Counted from the stretch's first letter, positions 26,526 to 35,453 are shown. The stretch is 64,000 bases of DNA from Paenibacillus sp. Marseille-Q4541 (GCF_018310695.1 NZ_JAGXCY010000019.1:30643-94642), one strand, 5' to 3'. Made by a program: numbers and translations. The notes: generated from the letters alone by a model not told the origin.

Positions 26526-27035
26526 TTAGTTCAAATGTACGCGAATTACCGTTTCAGACAAAGCTGTAACAGAACCAGCAGTTTCCAAAGATTCTACACT
26601 CTTAATTGCATCTACTCCGTCTGGAATTAGAACCGGAGTAATTACCGGATATCCTGCAGCCTGAATAGCTGCGATATCAAATTCGATCAGAAGTTGACCT
26701 GCTTTAACTGTATCTCCTGTACTTACATGTGCCTTGAACCCTTCTCCTTTGAGAGAAACCGTGTTGACACCAATATGAATCAAGACTTGTGCTCCTGATG
26801 CATGTTCTAAAATGACCGCATGTTTACTTTTATCAATCAAATGAGCTACTTTTCCGTCAAAAGGAGCTACTACTTTACCCTCAGTCGGTTCGATCGCAAC
26901 ACCTTCGCCCATTGCTTTTTGTGCAAATGCAGGGTCTGGAACCTGATCTAGAGGAACGACTTTCCCTGTCAAAGGTGCAGTCACCTCAAGAACTTCTAGC
27001 TTCGGTTCTGTCTTGCCTTTTAGCCATTTAAACAT
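26526..27035 (-). CDS. PTS glucose-type EIIA domain protein (Crr-like)
   Basis: Standalone phosphocarrier of 169 residues of the glucose EIIA family, which accepts phosphate from HPr and passes it to a glucose-class EIIB. Family features are APLTGKVVPLDQVPDPAFAQKAMGEGVAI, the PFDGKV loop, and the two active-site histidines His72 and His87 (VLIHIGVNTVSL), 15 residues apart as in E. coli EIIA-Glc. The ATG at 27035 is preceded by GGAGGAG; upstream codons lack a site. No EIIBC is nearby, so its membrane partner is elsewhere. It could serve several sugar permeases. Confidence 0.92.
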   Translation of the reverse strand: MFKWLKGKTEPKLEVLEVTAPLTGKVVPLDQVPDPAFAQKAMGEGVAIEPTEGKVVAPFDGKVAHLIDKSKHAVILEHASGAQVLIHIGVNTVSLKGEGFKAHVSTGDTVKAGQLLIEFDIAAIQAAGYPVITPVLIPDGVDAIKSVESLETAGSVTALSETVIRVHLN

Positions 27036-27154
27036 AAAATCTCCTCCAGTGTTTCTATCCAAGTCTTTTTATATTGTGCAGTTCTATTATATATTACTCT
27101 AAACGTTAGCGCATCAATCGCTTTACTTAGAGAATATGTAACTTTACCATGATA

Positions 27155-28219
27155 TCACATTTGTAATGGGATGTATTTTATAGAATCCGCTTGGTATCTT
27201 TGATCTTTATATTGATAAGTTATGACCAGGTCCCCTACTGGAATTCCAAAATCATAGGTTGCAGCCACAGTTGTCATGAGCTTTCCGTCTTTTAATTCAT
27301 ATCTCTGCACAGAGCCAAAACCAATTTTTTTATTAAACTCATCTTTGTTATATCCTGGATTTTCGATCGTTTGTGTGATTGGTTTTTGATTTCCTTTAAT
27401 CTGAATTTGAATGTGCATCTGATCCTTATCCAATGTCATTTCCGATTTTATATTTTCATCCACGATCCTTTCAAGTGAATCCACCCTCACTTCTTTCCTT
27501 GAGGAAGGGTCAATCACTTTAACCTCTTGCATAAACAATCCCGTTCCATACCCCAATGTGTTGATGACAACCATTTCATTTTTGCCATCACCGGAGATGT
27601 CTTCTACATGGATTTCAGGTTTATAACGCCAATTCCACAATCCTTCCCATTCCGGATATGTACTCCACGTTCCTGCCAAGCGCAGCTTCATTCCTTTAAC
27701 ATAACCTGATTCTTCTACTTTTACGGGAACCAGTACGGTATCTGGTTCTCCCTTTGGACTCATTTTATAGTAATTTGTTGTTTTAAATTCTGCTGTGTTT
27801 TTATCTTCAGATAAAGTAAACGTTGCTCCCGATATTTCTTCCAGTAAAGATGCTGGGATAAGCATATTCCCATCCTTAAGCTGAGCTGGTACTTTAAGCT
27901 CAATCGTATCTTTATTGGTTAACACTTGATTACTTCCAGCGGAAACTAAATATTTATTCCCATTCTTGTTAACCGAAGCTCTCTTGTGAACATTATCCCA
28001 AGCGAGCTCAACGCTAGCTAGCTCATGGATTACTTTTAAAGGCAGTATGAATACTCCTTTCTCAATCTTGACGTTAGAAGAGACCCTCGTCTCTTGATCA
28101 TCGATAAACACGACGGGGTTATATTTTTTAGCCACAGCTTTAGATAGCGGTATTACCGAGCCAGCAACAACGATTGAGATTAGCAAGACAGATGCGATGC
28201 GATTCCACAATTTCTTCAT
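27155..28219 (-). CDS. Secreted stalk-domain (copper amine oxidase N-like) protein
   Basis: Exported protein of 354 residues with a signal peptide (KKLWNRIASVLLISIVVAGSVIP, cleavage near AVA). Residues ~35-160 contain two repeats of the stalk/copper-amine-oxidase-N type seen in many Paenibacillus surface proteins (IDDQETRVSS...VFILPLKVIHELA, then GNMLIPASLLEEISGATF). The C-terminal ~190 residues include DISGDGKNEMVVINTLGYGTG, reminiscent of an FG-GAP-like repeat. No catalytic residues are recognisable. It is divergent from the LysR gene at 28428. The role is probably at the cell surface, otherwise unknown. Confidence 0.8.
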   Translation of the reverse strand: MKKLWNRIASVLLISIVVAGSVIPLSKAVAKKYNPVVFIDDQETRVSSNVKIEKGVFILPLKVIHELASVELAWDNVHKRASVNKNGNKYLVSAGSNQVLTNKDTIELKVPAQLKDGNMLIPASLLEEISGATFTLSEDKNTAEFKTTNYYKMSPKGEPDTVLVPVKVEESGYVKGMKLRLAGTWSTYPEWEGLWNWRYKPEIHVEDISGDGKNEMVVINTLGYGTGLFMQEVKVIDPSSRKEVRVDSLERIVDENIKSEMTLDKDQMHIQIQIKGNQKPITQTIENPGYNKDEFNKKIGFGSVQRYELKDGKLMTTVAATYDFGIPVGDLVITYQYKDQRYQADSIKYIPLQM

Positions 28220-28427
28220 AAAAAAGAGACCCTCTTTCTGATTCCATTGTACTTTCTCTATATATTAAACACTTTTTGGTAAAAATAGTTACAAAATCCT
28301 ATCTTTTTTTGGGGACTACGCTCATAAATGTAACCAATTTCATACTACTGGATAGCAAATTTTTAATATAATAGGTGCTAAATGGATTCTTTATCTTATC
28401 TTTGTGTGTGAATGGGGGGATATACTT

Positions 28428-29333
28428 ATGGAACTTGCTCAACTCGCCTATTTTATTAAAGTTGCTGAACTGGAACATGTAACCCGGGCAGCAGAAGAAT
28501 TACATATGGCACAACCAGCACTAACCAAAGCGATTCGACAGTTAGAAAGAGAACTGAATACGCCGTTATTTGATCGATTGGGGAAGTATATACGGTTAAA
28601 TGAAAACGGAAGAGTCTTTTTGAAATATGCTACGGAAGCTTTACAGCTATTAGAGGATGGAAAAAAGCAGCTGCAAGATACCATGGAAGGAAAAAAAGGT
28701 ACTGTGCAGCTGGCTTTGGATGTTCATGCTCAAGATGTGCCCGAGCTAATTATGGAATATAATAAAAAGTTCCCTGAGTTTAATGTATCTATCGTGCCCT
28801 ATGTGGAATTAAATTTCCATTATGATTTATGTATGACGAGTATGCCAACATTACCACCTACTATGGAGCGTATTTCCTTATACAAAGAAGAACTTCTTCT
28901 AGCCCTGCCGGCTTCTCATCCACTGGCTGGCCATGAAGCTATTCAGCTACATGATGTGAGACACGAACCTTTTATTATGGCACCTGCTTCAGGCAGTTTG
29001 CGATTCGTTACAGACCGTTGTTTGACTATGGCCGGAATACAGGTCCCCGTCGTACTAGAAAGCGAAGATCCAACCCTGATTCTGGGTATGGTTGCTGCTG
29101 GACAGGCTCTTGCAATAGTTCCCTCCAGATCATGGGATCATCCATCTCCATATCCGGGAATTACTTTGCGCAGAATTGTGAATGCAGGAAGCACAAGAAC
29201 CGTCACACTATGCTGGATGAAAGGTCACTATTTATCCTGCGCTGCAGAGAAGTTCAAAGAACTAGCAATCAACTATTATCAGTCCAAATGTGAATTAAAT
29301 GATGGTATGAGACAGCCCGAGTATGCACATTAA
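28428..29333 (+). CDS. LysR-family transcriptional regulator
   Basis: LysR-type regulator of 301 residues. The N-terminal helix-turn-helix is ELAQLAYFIKVAELEHVTRAAEELHMAQPALTKAIRQLE, and the C-terminal effector domain has LYKEELLLALPASHPLAG and VAAGQALAIVPS. The ATG at 28428 lies seven bases after GGGGGGA. Its target is unclear: it faces away from the stalk-domain gene and converges on the GNAT gene 26 bases beyond its stop. The effector pocket does not reveal a ligand. Confidence 0.9.
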   Translation: MELAQLAYFIKVAELEHVTRAAEELHMAQPALTKAIRQLERELNTPLFDRLGKYIRLNENGRVFLKYATEALQLLEDGKKQLQDTMEGKKGTVQLALDVHAQDVPELIMEYNKKFPEFNVSIVPYVELNFHYDLCMTSMPTLPPTMERISLYKEELLLALPASHPLAGHEAIQLHDVRHEPFIMAPASGSLRFVTDRCLTMAGIQVPVVLESEDPTLILGMVAAGQALAIVPSRSWDHPSPYPGITLRRIVNAGSTRTVTLCWMKGHYLSCAAEKFKELAINYYQSKCELNDGMRQPEYAH

Positions 29334-29358
29334 CACATGATACCGACTGTCAAAATGC

Positions 29359-29847
29359 TTATTCAAAGTCTTTCAATCTTATCTCCATACGCCTACTTCT
29401 CGTTTGCATTCCCATGGACTCATAGAATCGAATCGCTTCTGTATTAAATTCCAATACGCCTAGTTCTACAGATTCCGAGCCATTTTCCTTAGCATAATGA
29501 AAAATATATTCCAGCAGATGTCGGCCTGTTCCTAGTCCACGAAAGGCTTCATCTACACACAGATCGTCAACGGAGATGAATTTACGATTCCGATAAATGG
29601 AACGCTGCGGAGCAACATGGATTCGAATAATGGCATAAGCGATAATAGTACCCTCATGTTCGGCCACGAAGACTTTAGATTGAGGGTCCTGTAACAGCTT
29701 TTGATAATAATCAGACTTCAAAGGACAAGGATCGATGTTAAAAATATCCGGTCTTGTCTCCGCATGAATGGCCTGAATTTGGGCTACGAGCCGGGATATT
29801 TGATGATAATCCCCACTGGAAGCAATACGAATGGTGGATTCCATCAT
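29359..29847 (-). CDS. GNAT-family N-acetyltransferase
   Basis: Acetyltransferase of 162 residues with the GNAT fold. Acetyl-CoA-binding motif A is VDDLCVDEAFRGLGTGRHLLEYI (R-G-x-G-x-G/A type), and the following strand-helix is SVELGVLEFNTEAIRFYESMGM. AAGGGGA precedes the ATG at 29847. Acceptor substrate unknown; the family includes antibiotic-, polyamine- and protein-modifying enzymes. It ends just after the LysR gene's stop on the opposite strand. Confidence 0.88.
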   Translation of the reverse strand: MMESTIRIASSGDYHQISRLVAQIQAIHAETRPDIFNIDPCPLKSDYYQKLLQDPQSKVFVAEHEGTIIAYAIIRIHVAPQRSIYRNRKFISVDDLCVDEAFRGLGTGRHLLEYIFHYAKENGSESVELGVLEFNTEAIRFYESMGMQTRSRRMEIRLKDFE

Positions 29848-29909
29848 ATTATATCCCCTTTATAATTCCATATTTGGTATGGATATTATAACAGATATCT
29901 TAGTCACCG

Positions 29910-30764
29910 CTATGTTTTGGATACACCAAGCAATACAGCAGAGATAATGATGAGTACGATGCCGATGGTAATAAATACGAGCTGTCGTTTTGACTTATGC
30001 TCTTTGAGAATAAAAATACCTCCAAGTGTAGCTACTACAACGCTCATTTGAGAAAGAGTAAAGCTTGTAGCTACCCCGACAGATGCTTGCGATATAAACA
30101 AAAACATATTCCCCGTTGCCCAGATTAAACCTGGCAATATATTTTTGAGTGCATACGTATTGAACGGTTTATGTTTTGCTGTAAGGACAAGACCACCGAT
30201 CATCATACCAAAACCTTGCGGCAATAACACATCCCAACCATCAATTCCAAACAAACGAACAATAACGACATACACTAGATAACCGAACGTGGAAACAAGC
30301 AACGTAATGATTCCTTTTTTGAGGTTTCCTCCCCCGTCATCTTTGTCGTTCTTATCTTTAACAGAAGTGAAAATAACTCCGGTTACAATTAGCACTAATG
30401 CAATAATCCCTAAAGTAACAGATTTTCCTGAATCCCACTCTTTAAATATCAACGCCCCAAAGAGCGTAGTTGCTACTAGCTGCATTCCCGTAGAAATAGG
30501 TAACGCTTTGGAAACTCCCATTAAATCGACTGTTTTGAGCTGCCCACCTTGTCCCACAACCCAGAAAAATCCAGAAATAAGACCTATAATGATCGTTTTC
30601 ATATCCAATTGAACCGGATCATACAAGTATATTCCTATAGAGAACAGGAGAGCTCCCATTGTAGTACCCAGCGTTTGGCTGTATGGCCCTCCGCCAATTT
30701 TGACATTAAACAAAACAAGACTTCCCCAAAAAATCGCGGGGAGTATAGCGTAAAAAATATCCAC
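29910..30764 (-). CDS. GRP-family sugar uptake protein (GlcU-like)
   Basis: Membrane transporter of 284 residues with about ten helices, matching the glucose/ribose uptake (GRP) family of Bacillus GlcU and Staphylococcus RbsU. Characteristic segments are FWGSLVLFNVKIGGGPYSQTLGTT, GVSKALPISTGMQLV and GLIWATGNMFLF. The start is GTG at 30764, eight bases after AAGGA. It matches the family N-terminus (VDIFYAILPAIFWGS) and length, whereas an upstream start would add 48 unconserved residues. A non-PTS glucose entry route is likely; no glucose dehydrogenase lies adjacent. Confidence 0.88.
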   Translation of the reverse strand: MDIFYAILPAIFWGSLVLFNVKIGGGPYSQTLGTTMGALLFSIGIYLYDPVQLDMKTIIIGLISGFFWVVGQGGQLKTVDLMGVSKALPISTGMQLVATTLFGALIFKEWDSGKSVTLGIIALVLIVTGVIFTSVKDKNDKDDGGGNLKKGIITLLVSTFGYLVYVVIVRLFGIDGWDVLLPQGFGMMIGGLVLTAKHKPFNTYALKNILPGLIWATGNMFLFISQASVGVATSFTLSQMSVVVATLGGIFILKEHKSKRQLVFITIGIVLIIISAVLLGVSKT

Positions 30765-31005
30765 TTTCGTTATCCTTCTCTCTATATGATGTAAATGATG
30801 TCGATTATGTCCATGTGATGTAAGAGGAATAACGAGACATACTACGTAATATGTAAACCGAAATATTAATTTTGAATTATATATGATATTTATTTTGCTT
30901 TTTATCATTAATTATCCGTATTGCGAAGCAAAACAACTCCGTTTTCAACTTCATGAAGGACTGGATTCTCTCTTATTCAAAGAAAAGGCAGTCCCCCTCA
31001 ACTAC

Positions 31006-31356
31006 TCAAGATAATTTCATCCAATCCATGCTTAAAATGACGACACACATTACTAATAAAATGGCGGATGTCGAAACCCCAGACATCGATCCTTTTCCAA
31101 GTTTGAATTGCATAATGATCGCGGAAGCCATAATAATCGCTAGAAAAAAAGCACCCACGGCTCCAAGTAAAAAATTCCATGTCCCAATAAAGAGTAATAC
31201 GGCTCCCAAAATCTCAATAATACCGAGCACATGACGAAACCATTCGGGTAATCCAAAGGATTTATATCTTGCATCGATTTCTTTGGAAGTAAACTTGCTA
31301 ATTCCTAGCATAATAAATGCTACCCCTACCACAATTTGCAGTACCGTTGCCAACAT
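31006..31356 (-). CDS. DoxX-like membrane protein
   Basis: Small membrane protein of 116 residues with four hydrophobic helices and the DoxX-like layout: ATVLQIVVGVAFIMLGISKF, a conserved RHVLGIIEILGAVLLFIG and two further helices. Related proteins occur in respiratory or redox-stress complexes, but this short form has no assigned function. AGAGGGGA precedes the ATG. Neighbouring genes on the same strand are separated by 75 bases or more, so it may be transcribed alone. Confidence 0.75.
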   Translation of the reverse strand: MLATVLQIVVGVAFIMLGISKFTSKEIDARYKSFGLPEWFRHVLGIIEILGAVLLFIGTWNFLLGAVGAFFLAIIMASAIIMQFKLGKGSMSGVSTSAILLVMCVVILSMDWMKLS

Positions 31357-31431
31357 ATATACTATCCCCTCTAAAAGAATTGATTAGGACTAGTATCCAT
31401 TGGCTCCGGTCATGTTATACGAAAAATGGCT

Positions 31432-31953
31432 TCAAAGTAAAACATCCCAGCGATGCTGGTTCTTTTCTAGCTTAGGATGAAGCGACACCGGTTGATCCAC
31501 AAGGATTAATCTAATCTTGGTGATCCATTCGTCAAAAAACGGATAAGAAGCAAAGCAGTTCGCATATTCGCTTGGCAGCAAAAGAAAAAAGGGACCTTTG
31601 TACTTTTCCGTCAAATGCCGGAGTGCTGCTTCCATAGGTGTATATTTCTTTCGTTTTCCTTCCCAATTTTCAACCACGACGATACCTTCATTTTGCTCTC
31701 TTTTCCATTCATGTAAGCGATCTTCCCTTTTATAAAACGGAAGAACCGAATGATTCGCCATTCGTTTTACTGTCGCTTCATGCAAAGGATAGAGAACCAG
31801 CTTCGTGAATTTACGCGATTCTACAGTTGTTAATACCTGTGACAATTGTTTATCTGTTACTTTTTCAAAATCATCGTAATAAATCAGTGTCCCCTTATAT
31901 GTTTCCTTAGGAGGTTCATAACCATAGGGCACAGCGTGTACTTCTCTCGCCAT
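31432..31953 (-). CDS. Unrecognised soluble protein
   Basis: 173 residues, no signal peptide or membrane segment, rich in Lys, Glu, Tyr and aromatic residues. An LVLYPLHEATVKRM segment in the middle has a His-Glu arrangement, and LLLPSEYANCFASYPFFDEW occurs later, but I do not recognise the family. GGAGG lies nine bases before the ATG at 31953, so it is a real gene. It follows the duplicated membrane-protein cluster on the same strand after about 90 bases and could be cotranscribed with it. Confidence 0.7.
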   Translation of the reverse strand: MAREVHAVPYGYEPPKETYKGTLIYYDDFEKVTDKQLSQVLTTVESRKFTKLVLYPLHEATVKRMANHSVLPFYKREDRLHEWKREQNEGIVVVENWEGKRKKYTPMEAALRHLTEKYKGPFFLLLPSEYANCFASYPFFDEWITKIRLILVDQPVSLHPKLEKNQHRWDVLL

Positions 31954-32041
31954 TAATGTCTTCCTCCAGTTATCCCGATTATTTATAGTCCGTTTTATAA
32001 GTAACCATATTACAAGTATCTATAATATATGTGAATCCTAC

Positions 32042-32656
32042 TCACATTTCTGATGATTGGTTTTGTTCATGGTATAACCGGTACGTATTTGCCAAGCGAA
32101 ACAGGATTCGAACAAACAGAAACATCAAGAATACTTGTATGATCGCGAGCACAAAGATACCAATCGCCCAATCTTCATTCATATTCATGATAAAGGGATA
32201 CCAAAATAGCTGAAGAACCGATATTCCGATCAATGCTTTTCGTCTAGTCTTGAATGTAACTACAAGTGCTTCATCTTCGATTTGATGCCATATGGATAAT
32301 TGGCCAAGTGCCCTGAACAGTAGAACGATCATAAGCAAATTCAGAATGGAGTACAATTGTCCGTAAATAAGGTAATGAAGAGGTACAACAGGAGACCACT
32401 GCATCATGCTGACATCGGGTATCCACACCGATATTATTGAACCAATGAATAATACAATAGTTATCCATTTCACTTTTTTGAACAATGAATGCTCCCATTC
32501 CAGTGCGGAGAGCGCAAAAAGAATAAGCAAATACCCAATCAGATCATTAAAAACATCAAAATTCATAATGTTAAAATCAAAAATAAGGAGTACAAATCCC
32601 CAGGCCATCCGTCGCAGCGCATTTTCACTGATTGTTGTTTTGGAGAGGTCTGTCAT
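32042..32656 (-). CDS. Type-A membrane protein of a duplicated family (copy A3)
   Basis: Predicted membrane protein of 204 residues with about six hydrophobic segments. It is paralogous to the product of 33563-34165: both start with a basic/polar stretch then ALRRMAWGFVLLIF (here) or PLRRMGLGFIFVLI, have a DLIGYLLIL/DFIGYFLIY motif near residue 40, and end with a helix like LFVRILFRLANTYR. Its ATG overlaps the stop of the type-B gene by four bases (ATGA), after GGAGGTG. I know no function for the family; it is the last member of an A-B-A-B-A array. Confidence 0.8.
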   Translation of the reverse strand: MTDLSKTTISENALRRMAWGFVLLIFDFNIMNFDVFNDLIGYLLILFALSALEWEHSLFKKVKWITIVLFIGSIISVWIPDVSMMQWSPVVPLHYLIYGQLYSILNLLMIVLLFRALGQLSIWHQIEDEALVVTFKTRRKALIGISVLQLFWYPFIMNMNEDWAIGIFVLAIIQVFLMFLFVRILFRLANTYRLYHEQNQSSEM

Positions 32657-33522
32657 TGAGTTACACCTCCATTACGAACAAGGGTCTTGATGTCTTTCTC
32701 CGAATAATAAAGATTGTTATTGGTAGAAATAAACTGATTCACTTTGGTCCCATCCGATTTTCTAAATTGAATCATAACTGCTGCTTCCATATTAATAAAT
32801 CCATCTTTCAGAATGTCTGGCTGAAAATATTCATACTTAAAACTTAATAAGTTCCCTTTCTTCTCATACCTTGGATACGTAAGACTGTCATAGGATTTAC
32901 CATATAGTTTTAGCTCGAATAAGTGATCCAGTTTGTCTGGCAAAGATGATTCTACTTTTTCCATTGCTGCATTCTGCATCATTTCAACCTGGTATAATCC
33001 AGTACCGTCAGTAGAAGCACCAGACTGGCGCATATCAATCACCACATTGTTCGGAGCGGAATCATCTGCGCGAAATATTAGCTCTCCAATATTAACAAGC
33101 TCCGATGTACCATCATCATAATACACCTTAATATTACGGACTATCAGCTCCCTTTCCGGGTCCTTTAGTATTTTTTTATCCTGTTCCGTTATTTCGAAAT
33201 ATGTAGAATACATCGTTTGGTATTTGTATGAATCCCTTTCTTTTTTACCAGATCCGATTTTATTCAGTTGTTCAATCTCAATCTCATTCACTTTCTTACC
33301 TGGACCTTTGTTCTCTAGCCACGTAATTTCAAAAAAATTCGTTCCATTATAGATCGTTGTTGTCATATAATGTGCGGGAAATACAGGCTTTGCAAGCTGC
33401 ATACTATTGTAATATAGAAGGTTCCCAGCCCAAAAAATCAGCAAGATCAGGAAAAGACCTGACCACATTAGTGTAGTTTTGTGCTTCTTAGATGTTTGGA
33501 TCAGATTGTTTTTCTTTTTCAA
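32653..33522 (-). CDS. Type-B single-pass membrane protein of a duplicated family (copy B2)
   Basis: About 289 residues: a Lys-rich cytoplasmic N-terminus, one membrane segment (LFLILLIFWAGNLLYYN) and a mostly polar extracytoplasmic domain. I place the start at TTG 33522, six bases after AGGAAGGAAG; an ATG at 33576 would overlap the previous gene by 14 bases with a poor site. The domain contains DDGTSELVNIGELIF and a C-terminal EKDIKTLVRNGG, both found again in the decayed copy at 34167-34686. Coupled to the type-A gene downstream by ATGA. It resembles a membrane-anchored sensor or anti-factor only in topology; the function is unknown. Confidence 0.75.
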   Translation of the reverse strand: MKKKNNLIQTSKKHKTTLMWSGLFLILLIFWAGNLLYYNSMQLAKPVFPAHYMTTTIYNGTNFFEITWLENKGPGKKVNEIEIEQLNKIGSGKKERDSYKYQTMYSTYFEITEQDKKILKDPERELIVRNIKVYYDDGTSELVNIGELIFRADDSAPNNVVIDMRQSGASTDGTGLYQVEMMQNAAMEKVESSLPDKLDHLFELKLYGKSYDSLTYPRYEKKGNLLSFKYEYFQPDILKDGFINMEAAVMIQFRKSDGTKVNQFISTNNNLYYSEKDIKTLVRNGGVTQ

Positions 33523-33562
33523 TTCGTACTTCCTTCCTAACTTTATGATGATTGGGGTTACA

Positions 33563-34165
33563 TTATCCTCTGACATACTCCGCCGCCTTTGCCATCCGGT
33601 ACAATACGCGAATAAATAAAATAAAGAGAATAGCCGAGATCAACAGAGGAAACATGATATAAACAATCGTATCTTCCCTGCTATTAAGAAAGAATGGATA
33701 TAACAGCATCTCAAGCATCAGAGCACCAATAAGCCATATACTCCTTTTCCGCATGGACTGTTTAAGTAAACCCGAACGTATATAATACCATAAAGGGAGA
33801 TCCCAAAGCCCGCGGTAAACGAAATACACCAGAATAATCAGAAAGAGATGTAATGCTTGATCATAAAGGTGTGTTCCAATAGGTATGGATTGAAAAGATT
33901 CAGCCGTGTTTGTTGAAGGCATGAATGATTTGGGTAGAGAAATGACACTTAGTAACAATGCAAGCCATGAACCTCTCCGAAAAGCGGATGAACTTGAGCT
34001 TAGTGCTACAGCCGCCCTGTAAATCAAAAAATAACCTATAAAATCTGCCAAAATATCAAAAGAATAGATCCCAATAACGATACGAAAATTAATCAATACA
34101 AAAATAAAGCCTAATCCCATTCGCCGCAGCGGTGTAGTGATCTTTGTGCGCAGTAGATACTTCAA
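33563..34165 (-). CDS. Type-A membrane protein of a duplicated family (copy A2)
   Basis: About 200 residues and some six membrane segments, paralogous to 32042-32656. The start is placed at TTG 34165: AAGGTGG lies upstream, and the resulting N-terminus (MKYLLRTKITTPLRR) parallels that of the truncated copy A1 (MKWLKAFTPLR). A GTG at 34177 is possible. It starts within two bases of the pseudogene's stop codon, which shows that it was translationally coupled to the lost B1 gene. Function unknown. Confidence 0.75.
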   Translation of the reverse strand: MKYLLRTKITTPLRRMGLGFIFVLINFRIVIGIYSFDILADFIGYFLIYRAAVALSSSSSAFRRGSWLALLLSVISLPKSFMPSTNTAESFQSIPIGTHLYDQALHLFLIILVYFVYRGLWDLPLWYYIRSGLLKQSMRKRSIWLIGALMLEMLLYPFFLNSREDTIVYIMFPLLISAILFILFIRVLYRMAKAAEYVRG

Positions 34166-34166
34166 A

Positions 34167-34686
34167 TCATTCCCCACCTTCCCTGCGTACCAGTGTTCTT
34201 ATCTGTTCTTCTGAGAACTGAACTTCCATCATGTATAAGTTTACTTTTTGTACTACGGTGGAATGATCCTCTAGCTTAAAATAAAGTAATACCTCCGGAT
34301 TGAATACGGCCATAGATCCTATGCCTATCTCTGAAATGTCCAACTGATAAGTATCCGTAGCGGATCATCTGTACTCAGCTCCATTTCACGTAGATCCGTA
34401 TAATTCACTTCATTTACCATCAAATGGAGAACCCGCCCCACCTCTTCGGACTGACCCAGTACTACGCGTTCAAGGATGGCAGGTTGAAGCATTCGCAAGG
34501 CCGTCTTTCCATCCCCACTCGTGGACCCACCGCTAAAAGTTTGTTTAACTAACGAACCTTTTACCGATTCATCCTCCTGATACAAGCGAATTTCCCCAAT
34601 TGAAATCTTTTCAGATGTACCATGATGAGAAGCAGCCCAAAACCAATGGAAACTCTAAGTGGAGTGAACGCTTTTAGCCATTTCAT
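34167..34686 (-). pseudogene. Chimeric remnant: N-terminus of a type-A gene fused to the C-terminal half of a type-B gene, with frameshift
   Basis: From ATG 34686 the minus strand encodes MKWLKAFTPLRVSIGFGLLL, the start of a type-A protein. After about 23 codons another frame takes over with HHGTSEKISIGEIRLYQ, homologous to DDGTSELVNIGELIF of type B. That frame runs to a TAG near 34340, but about 10-15 codons earlier a further shift is needed to continue the homology: DTYQLDISEIG... then EEQIRTLVRREGGE and TGA at 34167-34169. The remnant thus carries a deletion joining A1 to B1 plus at least one frameshift near 34350. Ancestral order would have been A1-B1-A2-B2-A3. Confidence 0.8.
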
Positions 34687-34741
34687 AATATATATCGCCC
34701 CATTTCCAGTCCTTATTTTAACATTTTTTAGCAAATTAGGG

Positions 34742-34756
34742 TGAGAATGATTATTA
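34742..34756 (-). promoter_or_regulatory. Fur-box-like sequence upstream of the A/B membrane cluster
   Basis: TGAGAATGATTATTA matches the 7-1-7 Fur consensus TGATAATNATTATCA at all but two constrained positions. It lies 56-70 bases before the first (decayed) gene of the cluster. Iron control is inferred only from this match. Confidence 0.4.
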
Positions 34757-34782
34757 ACATTTTAATAAAATTCTGTTCAAAC

Positions 34783-34812
34783 AAAAAAAGCTTGGCGAAT
34801 AGCCAAGCTTTT
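34783..34812 (-). terminator. Intrinsic terminator after the Nudix gene
   Basis: AAAAGCTTGGC pairs perfectly with GCCAAGCTTTT around a five-base loop. Minus-strand T run of seven. Confidence 0.85.
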
Positions 34813-34858
34813 GTATTTCCTGAATATGCATAGGTTAGTATAGAAAGTTCATCTATTC

Positions 34859-35290
34859 TCAAGAGGTACATGTTTCGTCCTTAAAAATGAGTTCTTTGTA
34901 CATGTTTACTTGTTCAATCATATGCCCAATATTCCCTTCCCCTGCATACAGAGACATATCAAAAAAATCTTGATTCAAATCAGACCAGTATAACTCATTT
35001 TCTTCCCCTGAAATCATCACATCATGCTTCAATTGTCCAGCGTAAACTTCAACATAGCAATGTTGCAAATAATAGGTAAAATCCATCACATGATGTAAAT
35101 TAATATCCTCTTTAGAGATGCTCGTTTCTTCGAACAATTCTCTATAAGCAGCTTCCATCCCATTTTCTCCAGTCTCAATTTTCCCGCCGACAAAATTACT
35201 TAATCCTATGTAAGGGTTCTTTACTCGTTTGCACATTAATAATTGGTCTCTATCTTTGTTATAAATCATAAGAACGTTATACCCTTGCAT
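34859..35290 (-). CDS. Nudix hydrolase
   Basis: Pyrophosphohydrolase of 143 residues that would cleave nucleoside-diphosphate-linked compounds, 8-oxo-dGTP/MutT-like by length. The Nudix box is GGKIETGENGMEAAYRELFEETSI, matching G-x5-E-x7-R-E-x-x-E-E except that Ser replaces the usual Gly near the end. GGAGG lies seven bases before the ATG at 35290. No operon partner: it is flanked by its own terminator and by that of the MFS gene. Substrate unknown. Confidence 0.9.
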   Translation of the reverse strand: MQGYNVLMIYNKDRDQLLMCKRVKNPYIGLSNFVGGKIETGENGMEAAYRELFEETSISKEDINLHHVMDFTYYLQHCYVEVYAGQLKHDVMISGEENELYWSDLNQDFFDMSLYAGEGNIGHMIEQVNMYKELIFKDETCTS

Positions 35291-35366
35291 CCGATAGCCT
35301 CCTATTTTGTATTCTGACTTTCTTTACTAGTTAATTTAGCTTCTTCAAGAATCATGATATAACAAC

Positions 35367-35408
35367 AAAATGACGTGTCAAATTGATGATCAATTTGCAC
35401 GCCATTTT
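35367..35408. terminator. Hairpin after the MFS exporter gene
   Basis: A stem of about 18 bp (AAAATGACGTG... with ...CACGCCATTTT, two mismatches) between the MFS stop and the Nudix promoter region. The T run is short. Confidence 0.6.
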
Positions 35409-35453
35409 ATAAATTTGTATACTTCACACCGCACCACGACCAGCGTATTAATA

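Noticed and set aside
26526..27120. cre site upstream of the EIIA gene (TCTAAACGTTAGCG)
   Set aside because: Three mismatches to the consensus, not distinguishable from chance.
34325..34585. Independent 86-residue gene at the head of the A/B array
   Set aside because: The frame is the middle part of a broken type-B gene: homology extends on both sides in other frames and no ribosome site precedes it.
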